Assembly: GCF_026343295.1 (NCBI RefSeq)
Contig: NZ_JAPELY010000001.1
Span: 1,364,001 to 1,428,000 of the forward strand
Source: Streptomyces sp. NBC_00083
Lineage (GTDB): Bacteria > Actinomycetota > Actinomycetes > Streptomycetales > Streptomycetaceae
DNA length: 64,000 nucleotides
Direction: 5' to 3'
This document shows positions 25,561 through 34,243 of the stretch, piece by piece. Positions within the stretch are counted from its first letter, which is position 1; each line of letters starts with the position of its first letter. The notes beneath the pieces were generated by a model, which saw only the letters and a program-made list of their open reading frames with translations, searched no databases and was not told the origin of the DNA. Made by a program: the position numbers and the translations under genes.

Positions 25561-26274
25561 TCAGCCGACGCGCGGCGCGGGCAGCTGGGGGACCAGTGCG
25601 GTCAGGCGGTCCACCAGCTCGCCGAACGGGCCGTCCGCCGGCTCGTTCGCCAGCATGCGCAGCATGATCCCCGCCATCTCCGCGTCGTACGCCGCGCTCA
25701 CCGCCGCCAGCGCAGCGAAGTCGTGCACCAGCTGCAACTCCAGCTCACCGCGGGCGATCCGCCGCCCGTCCAGCCAGATCAGCGCCGTCGACTCGGCGAG
25801 CGACACCCAGGAGCGGACGACCAACTCCAACCGTGCGGGCGGTTGTTGGACGTCCAGGTGCGACAGGATCTGGAGGTAGGCGGCGTTGCGCACCTCGTCG
25901 ATCATGGCGTTCGCCGTGGACGAGCCGACGGCGGGGCCGCCGCGCATCAGCGCCGAGAAGCCGGGCCCGTGGTCGTCGACGAAGTCGAAGAACCGGCCCA
26001 TGACGCGCAGCAGCCGGGCGCCGAGCGGGCCCTCGTGCGGCTCCATGAAGCGGGCCGCCAGCTCGTCCGCGGCCCGGCGCAGCGCCGCCTCGTACAGGCT
26101 CTGCTTGCCGGGGAAGTAGTGGTACACCAGCGGCCGTGAGATCCCCGCGGCCGCCGCTATCTCGTCGACGGACACGTCGTCGGGCGAGCGGTGGCTGAAC
26201 AGATCGAGGGCGACCCCGATCAACTGCTGCCTGCGCTCGTCGACGCCCATCCTGCGCCGTACCCCGGTCGTCAT
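25561..26274 (-). CDS. TetR-family repressor of the diiron/reductase operon
   Basis: A 237-residue TetR-type regulator. The helix-turn-helix (VDEIAAAAGISRPLVYHYFPGKQSLYE in part) lies near residues 38-62 and a helical ligand domain follows. It is the third gene of a minus-strand unit after a ferritin-like protein and a 2Fe-2S reductase, 44 bases from the latter. Autoregulation of that unit through the palindrome at 28275-28290 is likely. The ligand is unknown; the partners suggest a lipid or hydrocarbon-like molecule. Confidence 0.88.
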   Translation of the reverse strand: MTTGVRRRMGVDERRQQLIGVALDLFSHRSPDDVSVDEIAAAAGISRPLVYHYFPGKQSLYEAALRRAADELAARFMEPHEGPLGARLLRVMGRFFDFVDDHGPGFSALMRGGPAVGSSTANAMIDEVRNAAYLQILSHLDVQQPPARLELVVRSWVSLAESTALIWLDGRRIARGELELQLVHDFAALAAVSAAYDAEMAGIMLRMLANEPADGPFGELVDRLTALVPQLPAPRVG

Positions 26275-26318
26275 GCGAACAGAGTACCTATAGACGGTGT
26301 ATCCCGAGGTCGAGGTGG

Positions 26319-27383
26319 CTAGAGGTCGAGCACCAGCTTCGGGCCGAGACACCTCGATACACAGATCAGCATCGAGTCGTCGCGCTCCGCGTCCGTGAGC
26401 AGCTCGTCCCGGTGGTCGATCTCGCCCTCCAGGACCCGCTGTTGGCAGGTTCCGCAGAAGCCCTGCTCGCAGGAGTAGGAGACGCCGGGCACCTCGGCGC
26501 GCAGCACCGAGAGCAGCGACCGCTCCGCGGGAACGGCGAGGGTACGCCCGGAACGGCGCAGCTCGACCTCGAACCCGGAGCCCGCCGTGGCCGCGCCGGG
26601 CGCGAACCGCTCCAGGTGCGGGGGCCGCCCCGGGCCGAGCGCGGCGGTGACCGCGTCCATCAGGGGATCGGGGCCGCAGCAGTAAACGGCTGCGGAAGCG
26701 GGGGAGTTGGCGAGGAACGCGGCGAGGTCCGGAAGGCCGTGCTCGTCCTCGGGGACGACGGTGGCCTTCGCGCCGAACCCCGCGAGCTCGTCGAGGAACG
26801 GCATGGTGGCCCGCGAACGCCCCCCGTACAGCAGCCGCCAGTCGGCGCCCGCCGCCTCGGCCGCCCTGATCATGGGGAGGATCGGGGTGATCCCGATGCC
26901 GCCCGCGACGAACACGTACGGCCCGTCCGCCACCAGCGGGAAGCGGTTGCGGGGGCCGCGCACGGCGAGTTCGACCGCCTCCTGGAGCTGCTCGTGCACC
27001 TCGCGCGAGCCGCCCCTGCCGTCCTCGATGAGGCGGGTGGCGACGGTGTACGACGTGCGGTCGGCCGGGTCCCCGCAGAGCGAGTACTGGCGCACCAGGC
27101 CCGAGGGCAGCACCAGGTCGAGATGGGCGCCGGGCCCCCAGGCGGGCAGTTCGGCCCCGTCGAGCGCTTCGAGGCGCAGCGCCACGACGCCTTCGGCGGG
27201 CTCGGTCCGCTCGGTGACGGTCAGCTTCAGGACGACGGTGGAGCGACGGCTGCCGCGTCCCGATACGGGCTCTTCGAGGGCGGGCATCGGCCACAGCGGG
27301 GAGGTCGCGATGCGGCGGCGCAGGGCGCGCCGCGCGAGCAGCGCGGTCCCTGCGGCCAGGGCGAGGGCGGTGGCACGGCGCAT
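26319..27383 (-). CDS. Ferredoxin-NADP reductase-like protein with C-terminal 2Fe-2S domain
   Basis: A 354-residue electron-transfer protein. A short N-terminal hydrophobic/arginine-rich stretch (ATALALAAGTALLARRALRRR) may tether it to the membrane. The FAD-binding barrel includes RQYSLCGD, the NAD(P) domain includes VAGGIGITPILPM and YCCGPDPLM, and the C-terminal plant-type ferredoxin has the cluster motif YSCEQGFCGTCQQ plus a later CVSRC. The order FAD-NAD-2Fe2S is that of phthalate-dioxygenase-reductase-like enzymes that feed oxygenases. It starts one base after the stop of the ferritin-like gene and probably reduces that protein. Confidence 0.9.
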   Translation of the reverse strand: MRRATALALAAGTALLARRALRRRIATSPLWPMPALEEPVSGRGSRRSTVVLKLTVTERTEPAEGVVALRLEALDGAELPAWGPGAHLDLVLPSGLVRQYSLCGDPADRTSYTVATRLIEDGRGGSREVHEQLQEAVELAVRGPRNRFPLVADGPYVFVAGGIGITPILPMIRAAEAAGADWRLLYGGRSRATMPFLDELAGFGAKATVVPEDEHGLPDLAAFLANSPASAAVYCCGPDPLMDAVTAALGPGRPPHLERFAPGAATAGSGFEVELRRSGRTLAVPAERSLLSVLRAEVPGVSYSCEQGFCGTCQQRVLEGEIDHRDELLTDAERDDSMLICVSRCLGPKLVLDL

Positions 27384-27384
27384 G

Positions 27385-28272
27385 TCAGCGGCCTCCGTTG
27401 GCGCCGGGCGAGGCGGCGAGATAGGCGACGGCCTGCGCCGTGCTGCCCTCCTGCGAGGGGTGGTAGGCGCGGCTCAGATAACGCGGGATGGACTTCAGCA
27501 TGGCGGGCGTCGAGGGCAGCATGCCCTTCCGGCCGGCCCGGTAGAAGGCCCCGAGGCCGGCCTTGCCGACCCCGGGCGACGGGTCGTTGTCCATGAAGAA
27601 CCGGGCCCCGCGCTGCCACAGGAAGGCGAGGGCGGTGAACGCGGTGGCCCAGGTGCGCACCCGGCGCCGGTAGCCGCCGTCGACGTGCATGAACAGCTCG
27701 AAGGCGACCGAGCGGTGCTCGACCTCCTCGGCGCCGTGCCAGCGCAGCAGGTCCAGCATGGTCGGGTCGGCGCCGCGCTCGTCCAGGGTCTCGGCGTTGA
27801 GGATCCAGTTGCCGAGGAAGGCGGTGTAGTGCTCGATCGCCGCGATCGTGGCGACCCGCTCCATCAGCCACCACCTGCGCGCCCGGCCCGGCGGCAGCGT
27901 GCGGTCCCCGAGCAGCTTCTCGAACAGCCAGTCCACCTGCGCGGTGTACGGCGTCGGGTCGAGACCGAGCTTCTTCAGATGGGGGAGCACGTCGTCGTGG
28001 GCGGCGGAGTGCATCGCCTCCTGGCCGATGAAGCCGATGACGTCCTCGCGCAGCCGGTCGTCCGTGATGTACGGCAGGACCTGCTTGTAGACGTGGACGA
28101 ACCACCGCTCCCCGGCGGGCAGGAGCAGGTGCAGCACATTGATGGTGTGGCCGGTGAACGGGTCGCCGGGTATCCAGTGCAGGGGCGTCTCGTCCCAGGC
28201 GAACGACACGTTCCGGGCCTTGAGCTCGATGCGCTCCTCCGCGACCGGAGCGGGCTGCGGCGTATTAGACAT
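27385..28272 (-). CDS. Ferritin-like 'metal-dependent hydrolase' family protein (putative diiron oxygenase)
   Basis: A 295-residue all-helical protein of the family usually named predicted metal-dependent hydrolase. It carries two E-x2-H motifs, E85-A-M-H88 and E183-V-E-H186, with E147-H148 between them, the pattern of a carboxylate-bridged diiron site. Together with the immediately downstream FAD/2Fe-2S reductase this looks more like an oxygenase or desaturase than a hydrolase; that is inference. The start ATG 28272 lies about seven bases after a TACATT -10 candidate, suggesting a leaderless message. Confidence 0.8.
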   Translation of the reverse strand: MSNTPQPAPVAEERIELKARNVSFAWDETPLHWIPGDPFTGHTINVLHLLLPAGERWFVHVYKQVLPYITDDRLREDVIGFIGQEAMHSAAHDDVLPHLKKLGLDPTPYTAQVDWLFEKLLGDRTLPPGRARRWWLMERVATIAAIEHYTAFLGNWILNAETLDERGADPTMLDLLRWHGAEEVEHRSVAFELFMHVDGGYRRRVRTWATAFTALAFLWQRGARFFMDNDPSPGVGKAGLGAFYRAGRKGMLPSTPAMLKSIPRYLSRAYHPSQEGSTAQAVAYLAASPGANGGR

Positions 28273-28274
28273 GG

Positions 28275-28290
28275 CGTCAATGTACTGACG
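28275..28290 (-). promoter_or_regulatory. Candidate TetR operator overlapping leaderless promoter
   Basis: The inverted repeat CGTCA (28275-28279) and TGACG (28286-28290), spaced by six bases, sits directly in front of the ATG at 28272. On the minus strand TACATT (28284-28279) inside it is a plausible -10 element. A TetR dimer bound here would block RNA polymerase directly. No convincing -35 is visible. Confidence 0.55.
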
Positions 28291-28578
28291 GGTACGCCCG
28301 AGCGACAGGGGTCTGCGCGGGATTGTTGAACGGGGCCGGGCGTTTGCGACGGGCGGGGGTGGGGGCCCGGCGGGGGTGGGCGCTAACCCGGCGGGGTGGG
28401 TGCCGGCCCAGCGGGGTGGCCGATGGCCGAGCAAGGGTGGCCGACGGTCGAGCGATGCCCGAGCGGTGGCCGGCATCGGCCGGCATCGGCCGGACCGGCC
28501 CTCGAATGCGGCCCAGCCGGGCCCACCGGAGACGGAAGCCCCGGGCCTTCCCCCCCCAGCGGGCCCGACCGGCGACGA

Positions 28579-28606
28579 GGCCCCGGTCCTTCGGCCGGCC
28601 GGGGCC
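28579..28606 (-). terminator. GC hairpin after the sigma-like membrane gene
   Basis: Eight-base arms GGCCCCGG (28579-28586) and CCGGGGCC (28599-28606) lie about 35 bases after the stop of the gene at 28642-30582. There is no T run, as is common in Streptomyces terminators. Confidence 0.45.
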
Positions 28607-28641
28607 CCGGTCGTGCGGGTGGGGGAGGGGCGGGCCGGGGG

Positions 28642-30582
28642 TCAGCGCAGGGTGGCGATCGGGGAGCCGTCGGTGAGGCGGCCGTTGAGTTCGGCGCGGG
28701 CTCCTTCCTTCGCGGGGACGGCCAGGAGGTTGCCCCGCTCGGTGGCGCTCATCCCGCCGGACAGCGTCACCGAGGCCACCTGCTCGCTGCCCGCCGCCAG
28801 GACGAACCAGGTGCCGCCGCGCGACTTCCACAACACCCCGGCGAGCACCCGCGCCTCGCGCGGCCCGCAGGACGCCGAGTTCTCGGCGCGGGCCGCGATG
28901 GCGCCCGGCGCGTGCCGGGTGGAGGGCGCCTGGAACTGGGCGAACGCCCTGCTGCCGGCGCCCCGCCACGTTTCGGCGCGGGTGCAGATCCAGGCGGCGG
29001 TGCCGTTGTTCTCGGGCATCGCCTGCTGGGCGAACTGCCAGTCGTTCACGGAGCGCACCCCGTGCGAGCGGACCGTCGGCAGCAGACAGGCGGTCCGCGC
29101 CCAGCCCTCCCGGGCGGCACGGTCGCCGACATCGCGCGGCGCCGACGGAGGACCCCAGGTCAGCCGGGCCGGGGCGAGCTCCCCGAGATCGGTCATGAGC
29201 CGCACCCCGCTGTCGTCGCGGAACTCCAGCGCGTCCCACGAGGTGCACTGGCCGGCCTGCGCGGGCGAGATGACCGGGTCGGTCACCCCGTCCTTGTCCC
29301 GGTGCAGCGGGCGCGGCGCGGCGTCCGGCGTGAGCAGATCGCGTACGGAGGCCTCGCGCACCCAGGGCGCCGTCAGATAGCGCACGTTGCCGTCGGTCCT
29401 GCCCACCACGAGCGCGCCCGCGGAGGCCGTGTCCGCCGCGTCCACCCGGGCGAAGTCGAGCGCCGCGCCCGCCGTGCCGTCGCGCGGCTCGGCATAGCGG
29501 GCCACCCGCAGCCCGTCGTACAGGAGCACCACCCGGGCCCGGTCCACATCGCCCGCGAACAGCAGTTGGGGCGCGCCCATGGGCGGCCCGGACGGGGTGC
29601 CCGGCGTCGCCGACACCTGGACCTTCTCGCCCGGCCGCGCCCACACGGCGAGCGCCCGCCGCAACAGCCCCGCGTCGCCGGTGAGACCGCCCCGGGCCGG
29701 CCAGACCGAGAAGTCCGTACGCGTCGCCGTCGTCCACGCGGTGGGCTCGACCCGCAGCAGATGGCCGGGGTCGAGCGCCGCCTGCGCCGCCGGGTTCTGC
29801 GCGTAGGACGGCGCGGCCGCGCCGTCGGGGCCCCAGCCGTCGCCCGGCAGCCCGATGAGCGCCCCGCACACCACGAGCGCGGCGACCGCGGCGAGCGCGG
29901 CCCGCCCGTGCTGGCGCCGCCGCATCAGATCGGTGGGACGCGCCTGGAGCGAGCAGGGATCGAACTCGGCGGATTCGAGGAGTCCCGGCTGCGGCTCCAC
30001 CGCGTCCGCGTCCACGAGCGCCTGCCGCGCCCCGGTGGCGCCCGCCGCGTTCAGCTCGGCGACCACCTCGTCGTCGCTCAGACGCTCCAGGGCGCGCAGG
30101 ACGCAGGCCGCGCGCGCGGGCCCCGACAGAGCGGACAGGCGCTGGTCGAGGGCGAGTTCGTCGGCGCCGCCCGAGCGGGGGAACAGCCTCAGCCCCCAGA
30201 CCTGGGGCAGCAGCGGCGGGAACTGCGCCCGCTTGGGCCAGGCCCTGCGGCGCAGGGGAAGCCCCGCTTCGAGTGCCTGGCGCACCACGCGCCGCCGCAC
30301 GTACACGTACCCCGGGCCGGCCCCGGCCTCGGACCGCCGGGCCGCCGGGATCAGCGCCTCGTCGCCGTCGCCGGGGCCGCCACGCCCGCGTGGCAGCGAG
30401 CGCTGCACGATGGCGTGCGCGGTCACCACCCGGCGGTTGCGCCCGAGGGACGGCGGGAGGACGAGGTAGGCGAGCCGCACCAGCCGCGGATAGTGCTCGA
30501 CGAGCGCGGCCTCGGCCTGCTCGACGCCGACGGAGGGGGCGGGTGGGTTGAGGATGTCCTGCTCTGGGGCCACGTTCAGCAA
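28642..30582 (-). CDS. Sigma-factor-like N-terminus fused to a membrane-anchored extracytoplasmic domain
   Basis: A 646-residue protein I do not recognise by name. The first 200 residues resemble ECF sigma-factor regions: EAALVEHYPRLVRLAYLVLP looks like region 2, and LSGPARAACVLRALERLSDDEVVAEL like region 4. One transmembrane helix follows (AALAAVAALVVCGALIGL, about residues 233-250). The remaining 390 or so residues should lie outside the cell and have a mixed alpha/beta composition with several tryptophans and cysteines. DNA-binding competence is doubtful, because the linker regions are rearranged. It could pass an envelope signal inward. It is a single gene on the minus strand. Confidence 0.6.
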   Translation of the reverse strand: MLNVAPEQDILNPPAPSVGVEQAEAALVEHYPRLVRLAYLVLPPSLGRNRRVVTAHAIVQRSLPRGRGGPGDGDEALIPAARRSEAGAGPGYVYVRRRVVRQALEAGLPLRRRAWPKRAQFPPLLPQVWGLRLFPRSGGADELALDQRLSALSGPARAACVLRALERLSDDEVVAELNAAGATGARQALVDADAVEPQPGLLESAEFDPCSLQARPTDLMRRRQHGRAALAAVAALVVCGALIGLPGDGWGPDGAAAPSYAQNPAAQAALDPGHLLRVEPTAWTTATRTDFSVWPARGGLTGDAGLLRRALAVWARPGEKVQVSATPGTPSGPPMGAPQLLFAGDVDRARVVLLYDGLRVARYAEPRDGTAGAALDFARVDAADTASAGALVVGRTDGNVRYLTAPWVREASVRDLLTPDAAPRPLHRDKDGVTDPVISPAQAGQCTSWDALEFRDDSGVRLMTDLGELAPARLTWGPPSAPRDVGDRAAREGWARTACLLPTVRSHGVRSVNDWQFAQQAMPENNGTAAWICTRAETWRGAGSRAFAQFQAPSTRHAPGAIAARAENSASCGPREARVLAGVLWKSRGGTWFVLAAGSEQVASVTLSGGMSATERGNLLAVPAKEGARAELNGRLTDGSPIATLR

Positions 30583-30658
30583 AACGAGCGAATGTGGAGA
30601 TGGTCACCCCCGCCCAACCGGCGCACTCATCAGGCGAGTTGACGGCCCCGCGAGGCGA

Positions 30659-31453
30659 TCACGCGATGAGCCGGTCGCGCAGCCGGGCGATCGCGTCGTC
30701 CGGCACCCCGAGCCCCTCGCGCGCGTACTTCTCCATCGAGCCGTACGCCGTGGCGACCTCGTCGAGGGCCGCCGCCAGGTACTCGGGCACCACGCCGATG
30801 ACGGCGAGCGCGATCTCGGGGTCGCCGCCCTGGGCGACGAACCCCTCGATGAGCGGCGCGAAGGCCTGGCGCACCGCCGGGTTGACCGACAGGTACTCCC
30901 GCTCGATCGTCGCCTCGTCGGCGCCGAGCAGCGACAGGATCACCGTGGCGCCCCAGCCGGTGCGGTCCTTGCCCGCCGTGCAGTGGAAGAGCAGCGGGCC
31001 CGCGTCGTCGGCGGCCAGCTCCGTCAGGAGGGTGCGGTAGGCGGCGCGGGCCGAGCCGGAGGAGACCAGCGAGCGGTAGGTGTCGGCGAACAGGGCCTGC
31101 GCCCTGCCGCCGCCCAGGTGCTCCTCGGCGACGGCCGGGTCGGCCAGGATGTGCTTGAGCTGGGCGGCCGCGGGAGCGCCCGCCGCGGTCATCTTGTCCG
31201 CGAGCGCGTCGGCGATCAGGAGGCGGGCCCCGGCCGGCACCCGGTCCGGGTGGTCGGCGCGCTCTGCGGCGGTGCGGAAGTCCACGATCGTGGCCAGCCC
31301 GAGCCCGGCCACCGCCGGGTCGGCGACCGCGTCCATGCGGTCCAGCTGGCCGGCCCGGAAGACCAGGCCCGAGCGGACGGTGTGGCCGCCCGCGAGCGGG
31401 GTGGAGCCGAGGTCACGCAGGTTGGCGACGGAGGTGGCGGGGATCGCGATCAT
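30659..31453 (-). CDS. Protein tyrosine phosphatase
   Basis: A 264-residue phosphatase of the bacterial tyrosine/serine phosphatase (PtpB-like, Y_phosphatase3) family. The P-loop HCTAGKDRTG contains the catalytic C158 and R164. An N-terminal NLRDLGSTPLAGG and VFRAGQL block and a general-acid region (DFRTAAER) are typical. It has no signal peptide, so it should act in the cytoplasm on phosphoproteins or phosphoinositides; the target is unknown. It lies 76 bases upstream of the next gene on the left. Confidence 0.92.
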   Translation of the reverse strand: MIAIPATSVANLRDLGSTPLAGGHTVRSGLVFRAGQLDRMDAVADPAVAGLGLATIVDFRTAAERADHPDRVPAGARLLIADALADKMTAAGAPAAAQLKHILADPAVAEEHLGGGRAQALFADTYRSLVSSGSARAAYRTLLTELAADDAGPLLFHCTAGKDRTGWGATVILSLLGADEATIEREYLSVNPAVRQAFAPLIEGFVAQGGDPEIALAVIGVVPEYLAAALDEVATAYGSMEKYAREGLGVPDDAIARLRDRLIA

Positions 31454-31481
31454 GGGCGGGCGGCTCCTGAGCAGGTGAAAT

Positions 31482-32081
31482 CTACCGGTTTCGAACCGAA
31501 CGGTAGTCCACGGCCGCCGCCGCCCCGAGGCCGAGTCCCAGTGCCGTGCCGTGCCCCGCGTCGGTGAAGGTGCGCCCGGCCCGCAGCAGGGGCGCCACCG
31601 CGAGCGCGAGCAGCCCCATTCGGGCCGCGCCGCGCACCGGGCCGTGCGGCAGCGAGGAGGTCAGCGCGCCGAGCACGGCGTAGAAGCCGTAGCTGGGGCC
31701 CACGTCCACGGCGGAGCGGGTGGCGGGCGGCGCATGGGCCGCCCGGAGCCCCCCGTACACCAGGAGCGTCGCCCCGACGTGGCCCAGTAGGAAGACCCCG
31801 GCCGCCCACCAGGCGCCGTACGCGAGTTCCGCGCAGCCGAGCACCGCGAGCAGGAGCAGCGCGTACGGCAGCTCCATGGGCTCCTCCACGAGCAGGGCGC
31901 TGGTGGCGAGCGTCGCCCAGCGCCCCGCGCGGAGGTTGTCGACGTTGGTGGAGCAGGAGCGCAGCAGCTCCCGGCGGGCCGTGCCGCCGAGCAGCCGCCG
32001 GCCGGCGTACGCGAGGAGCTGGACGCCGCCCACGTACCCGGGCGCGAGGAGGGGTGCACGCATGCGCCCATGATCGGGCAT
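31482..32081 (-). CDS. Rhomboid-like integral membrane protein
   Basis: A membrane protein of about 199 residues with six or so hydrophobic segments (for example LPYALLLLAVLGCAELAYGAWW in part, GVFLLGHVGATLLVYGGL, GLLALAVAPLL). The pattern HVGATL, then VDVGPSYGFYAVLGAL, then DAGHGTALGLGLG resembles the rhomboid fold. The usual catalytic GxSG is replaced by GPSYG with serine in place, and a late histidine (GHG) is present, so protease activity is possible but unproven. The start is uncertain: ATG 32081 is reported, ATG 32063 is also possible. It is divergent from the small lipoprotein gene. Confidence 0.65.
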   Translation of the reverse strand: MPDHGRMRAPLLAPGYVGGVQLLAYAGRRLLGGTARRELLRSCSTNVDNLRAGRWATLATSALLVEEPMELPYALLLLAVLGCAELAYGAWWAAGVFLLGHVGATLLVYGGLRAAHAPPATRSAVDVGPSYGFYAVLGALTSSLPHGPVRGAARMGLLALAVAPLLRAGRTFTDAGHGTALGLGLGAAAAVDYRSVRNR

Positions 32082-32161
32082 CGCGGTCAGGCCCGCCCGT
32101 CGGATCTCCTTCAATCTCCAACTCCCCTTGTTTTCCCGTGAGTTGAGTGCAGGATGGGGTG

Positions 32162-32551
32162 ATGCGCACTGAAGCACGAGTGGCCCTTGGGGCAGCCGTG
32201 GCCGCTGTTCTCCTGACCGGCTGCGGTACGTCGTCGTCGCCGCACGAGCCGGCGACCGCGAGCGGCACACTGGAGCAGCTCGCCGCGCGGGCCGCCTGCC
32301 ACCCCGTCCTCTCCACCGATTCGGCGGAGCTGAGACAGGCCAACTGCACCACCGGTGACGGGCGTTACGTCCTCGCCACGTTCGCCACCGACCGGGGCCA
32401 GCGCGAGTGGATCAACGAGGCGGAGGACTACGGCGGCGTCTATCTGGTCGGCCGCAAGTGGGTCGCGGTCGGCAGCGAGCCGGTGGTCACGGCACTGCAC
32501 GGCCGGCTCGGTGGCAGTGTCGAGACCGGGACCATGCATTCCGGACACTGA
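32162..32551 (+). CDS. Small predicted lipoprotein
   Basis: A 129-residue exported protein. An N-terminal signal (VALGAAVAAVLLTGC) ends in the lipobox LTGC at about residues 14-17, followed by a Ser/Thr/Pro linker and a compact domain of about 100 residues with two further cysteines (AACHPV and QANCTT), which may form a disulphide. No family is recognised. Start ATG 32162 is preceded by AGGATGGGG. Confidence 0.75.
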   Translation: MRTEARVALGAAVAAVLLTGCGTSSSPHEPATASGTLEQLAARAACHPVLSTDSAELRQANCTTGDGRYVLATFATDRGQREWINEAEDYGGVYLVGRKWVAVGSEPVVTALHGRLGGSVETGTMHSGH

Positions 32552-32605
32552 CCGGGCCGGCCGCGCAGCGGCAGGTGCCTCTTCGCGCTCACGCGCGCGG
32601 GGAAG

Positions 32606-34096
32606 TCAGGCGCAGGAGCGCCCCGTATTGATGCAGTTCACCACCTTCCCCATCAGCTGATCGCTGAAGACGTCGATGAAGTCACCGTGATCGGTGACCG
32701 GCTTGTGGAGCTGCTCGGGGAACGAGTCCACGGCGAAGGCGCCGGCCTTGGCGGGCACGTCGTAGACGATGCGTTGCACGAGCTGCGGGATCGCCTTGAA
32801 ACCGGCGGGGCAGGCGCCCCGTTTGTCGGCGAAGGCGACATGGGTGCGGTGGTTGGCGCTGTCGGTGTTCCGGCCGTCCCAGCAGCTCTGGAACATGAAG
32901 GTGCGGACCACCTTGCTGCCGCGCGGGCAGAGCGGATACTTGTCCTTGAGCTGGCGGTTCTCGAATCCGGTGCAGCTCCAGGAGGCATTGGCATTGGCGT
33001 TGCCATTGGTGAACGCCTTGGCGTCACCCGTGATGATCCGCAGGAAGCGCGGCATGGCGGTCACCTTGCCCACCGGGGATCCGACGAAGGTGATCGTCGC
33101 CTGGACGGGCGTCTGGATCTTGCCGACGTTGCGGTCCTTGCCGCCGCCGTCGGCCCCTGCGTCGGTGTCGTCGCCCTGGTTCAGGACCCGCACCACCGGC
33201 CAGTAGTACGTGGATTTGTCGCCCTGGTTGCGGCAGCTGGTGGCGCCCCTGGCGAGGTCGGCGTCGCCGGCGAACGCGTCCGTCGCCTGGTTCCCCACGT
33301 AGTCGTGCATGTGGTGGGCGCCATTGCTCACGCCGGGCGCCACGATGACGTTGTCGGGGTTGCGCTTGCCGTTCTGGTTGCGCCCGCAGTCGCTGGTGAA
33401 GCTGCCGGTGGAGGCGGTGCGCCGGGGGGCGGGTGCGGCGGCGCCGGGCCGCACGGTCCGGATGTCGACGAAGTCGCCGCGGGCGGGCCCGGATGCGGCA
33501 CCCGAGCCGCCGCGGCCCGCGGCGACGGCCTGGCCCTGCGCGTCGCCGCCCTGCGCGTCGGAGCCCGGTGCGCCGCCGTCCGCCCCGGCGCCGTCCTGGC
33601 CCGCGCCGTCCGGCGGGGTGTCGGCCGCGCGCATGGTGCACGCGGCGAGCCCCCGGTTCTTCAGGTCCGGCTGCCCGGTGGCGTCGGCGATCCGCCCGAT
33701 GGAATCGGTCCGCCGGGCCTTGAGCGGATCGAGCACCATGCTGTCCGCGAGCCGGGGGTCGCGCTGGATCCGGTCCTTGTTGTCCGCGAACTTCGTATAC
33801 GCGTCGGTGATCTGCGTATCGAGATCGGCGAGCCTGCGGTCGACGGCCGGCCGAGCCGAATCGGGCACGGTGGACAGCAAGTTGCCCACGTCGGGGCAGT
33901 CGATGGTCGACACCATCCGCATCTGCGCCATGCCGTGCCCGGACCCGCCCGAGCCCGGCGGGCCGCCCTCGCTCGCGGAGGCGTAGACATTGACCGCGGC
34001 GAGCCCGCCGCCGCCGAGGACGAGGGCGGCCGCCGCCAGCATCATGCGGCGGGGCAGGGCCGGCCGTTTTCGGGGAGAGCGTGCGATGCGTCCCAT
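32606..34096 (-). CDS. DUF1996-type secreted protein
   Basis: A 496-residue exported protein. An arginine-rich N-terminus and hydrophobic segment (MMLAAAALVLGGGGLAAVNVYASA) give a signal peptide or membrane anchor. A helical region (about 60-150), a low-complexity Gly/Ala/Asp/Gln linker (about 160-205) and a C-terminal DUF1996-like domain with HHMHDYVGN, STYYWPV and PDNVIVAPGVSNGAHH-type blocks follow. Its histidine and cysteine content suggests metal binding or disulphides. DUF1996 proteins occur in fungi and actinomycetes, and their function is unknown to me. Confidence 0.85.
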   Translation of the reverse strand: MGRIARSPRKRPALPRRMMLAAAALVLGGGGLAAVNVYASASEGGPPGSGGSGHGMAQMRMVSTIDCPDVGNLLSTVPDSARPAVDRRLADLDTQITDAYTKFADNKDRIQRDPRLADSMVLDPLKARRTDSIGRIADATGQPDLKNRGLAACTMRAADTPPDGAGQDGAGADGGAPGSDAQGGDAQGQAVAAGRGGSGAASGPARGDFVDIRTVRPGAAAPAPRRTASTGSFTSDCGRNQNGKRNPDNVIVAPGVSNGAHHMHDYVGNQATDAFAGDADLARGATSCRNQGDKSTYYWPVVRVLNQGDDTDAGADGGGKDRNVGKIQTPVQATITFVGSPVGKVTAMPRFLRIITGDAKAFTNGNANANASWSCTGFENRQLKDKYPLCPRGSKVVRTFMFQSCWDGRNTDSANHRTHVAFADKRGACPAGFKAIPQLVQRIVYDVPAKAGAFAVDSFPEQLHKPVTDHGDFIDVFSDQLMGKVVNCINTGRSCA

Positions 34097-34243
34097 GGAA
34101 CTCCTTCGCTCGAAGCGCGCCGTTCCATACGGCTGGGAGTCCTGGGGCGTTCAACGGCTCAAGGGATTCAGGGGAGTTGGGGCACGGAAAGGGCGCCGGG
34201 GCACGCATCCGCGCCCCGGCGCCCGATTCCGGACCGTGCGCGG

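Larger units (their letters stand above)
28273..28641. other. Non-coding gap with low-complexity GC repeats
   Basis: This 369-bp gap separates the start of the ferritin-like gene from the stop of the sigma-like membrane gene, both on the minus strand. It holds the operator and promoter at its left end. A low-complexity stretch at about 28355-28500 (repeated CGGGGTGGG and CCGGCATCGG units) fills the middle. A GC hairpin lies at 28579-28606. I see no convincing gene. Confidence 0.6.

Noticed and set aside
28440-28500. Possible CRISPR-like repeat array
   Set aside because: The repeated CCGGCATCGG units are about ten bases long and tandem with no unique spacers. This is low-complexity GC sequence.
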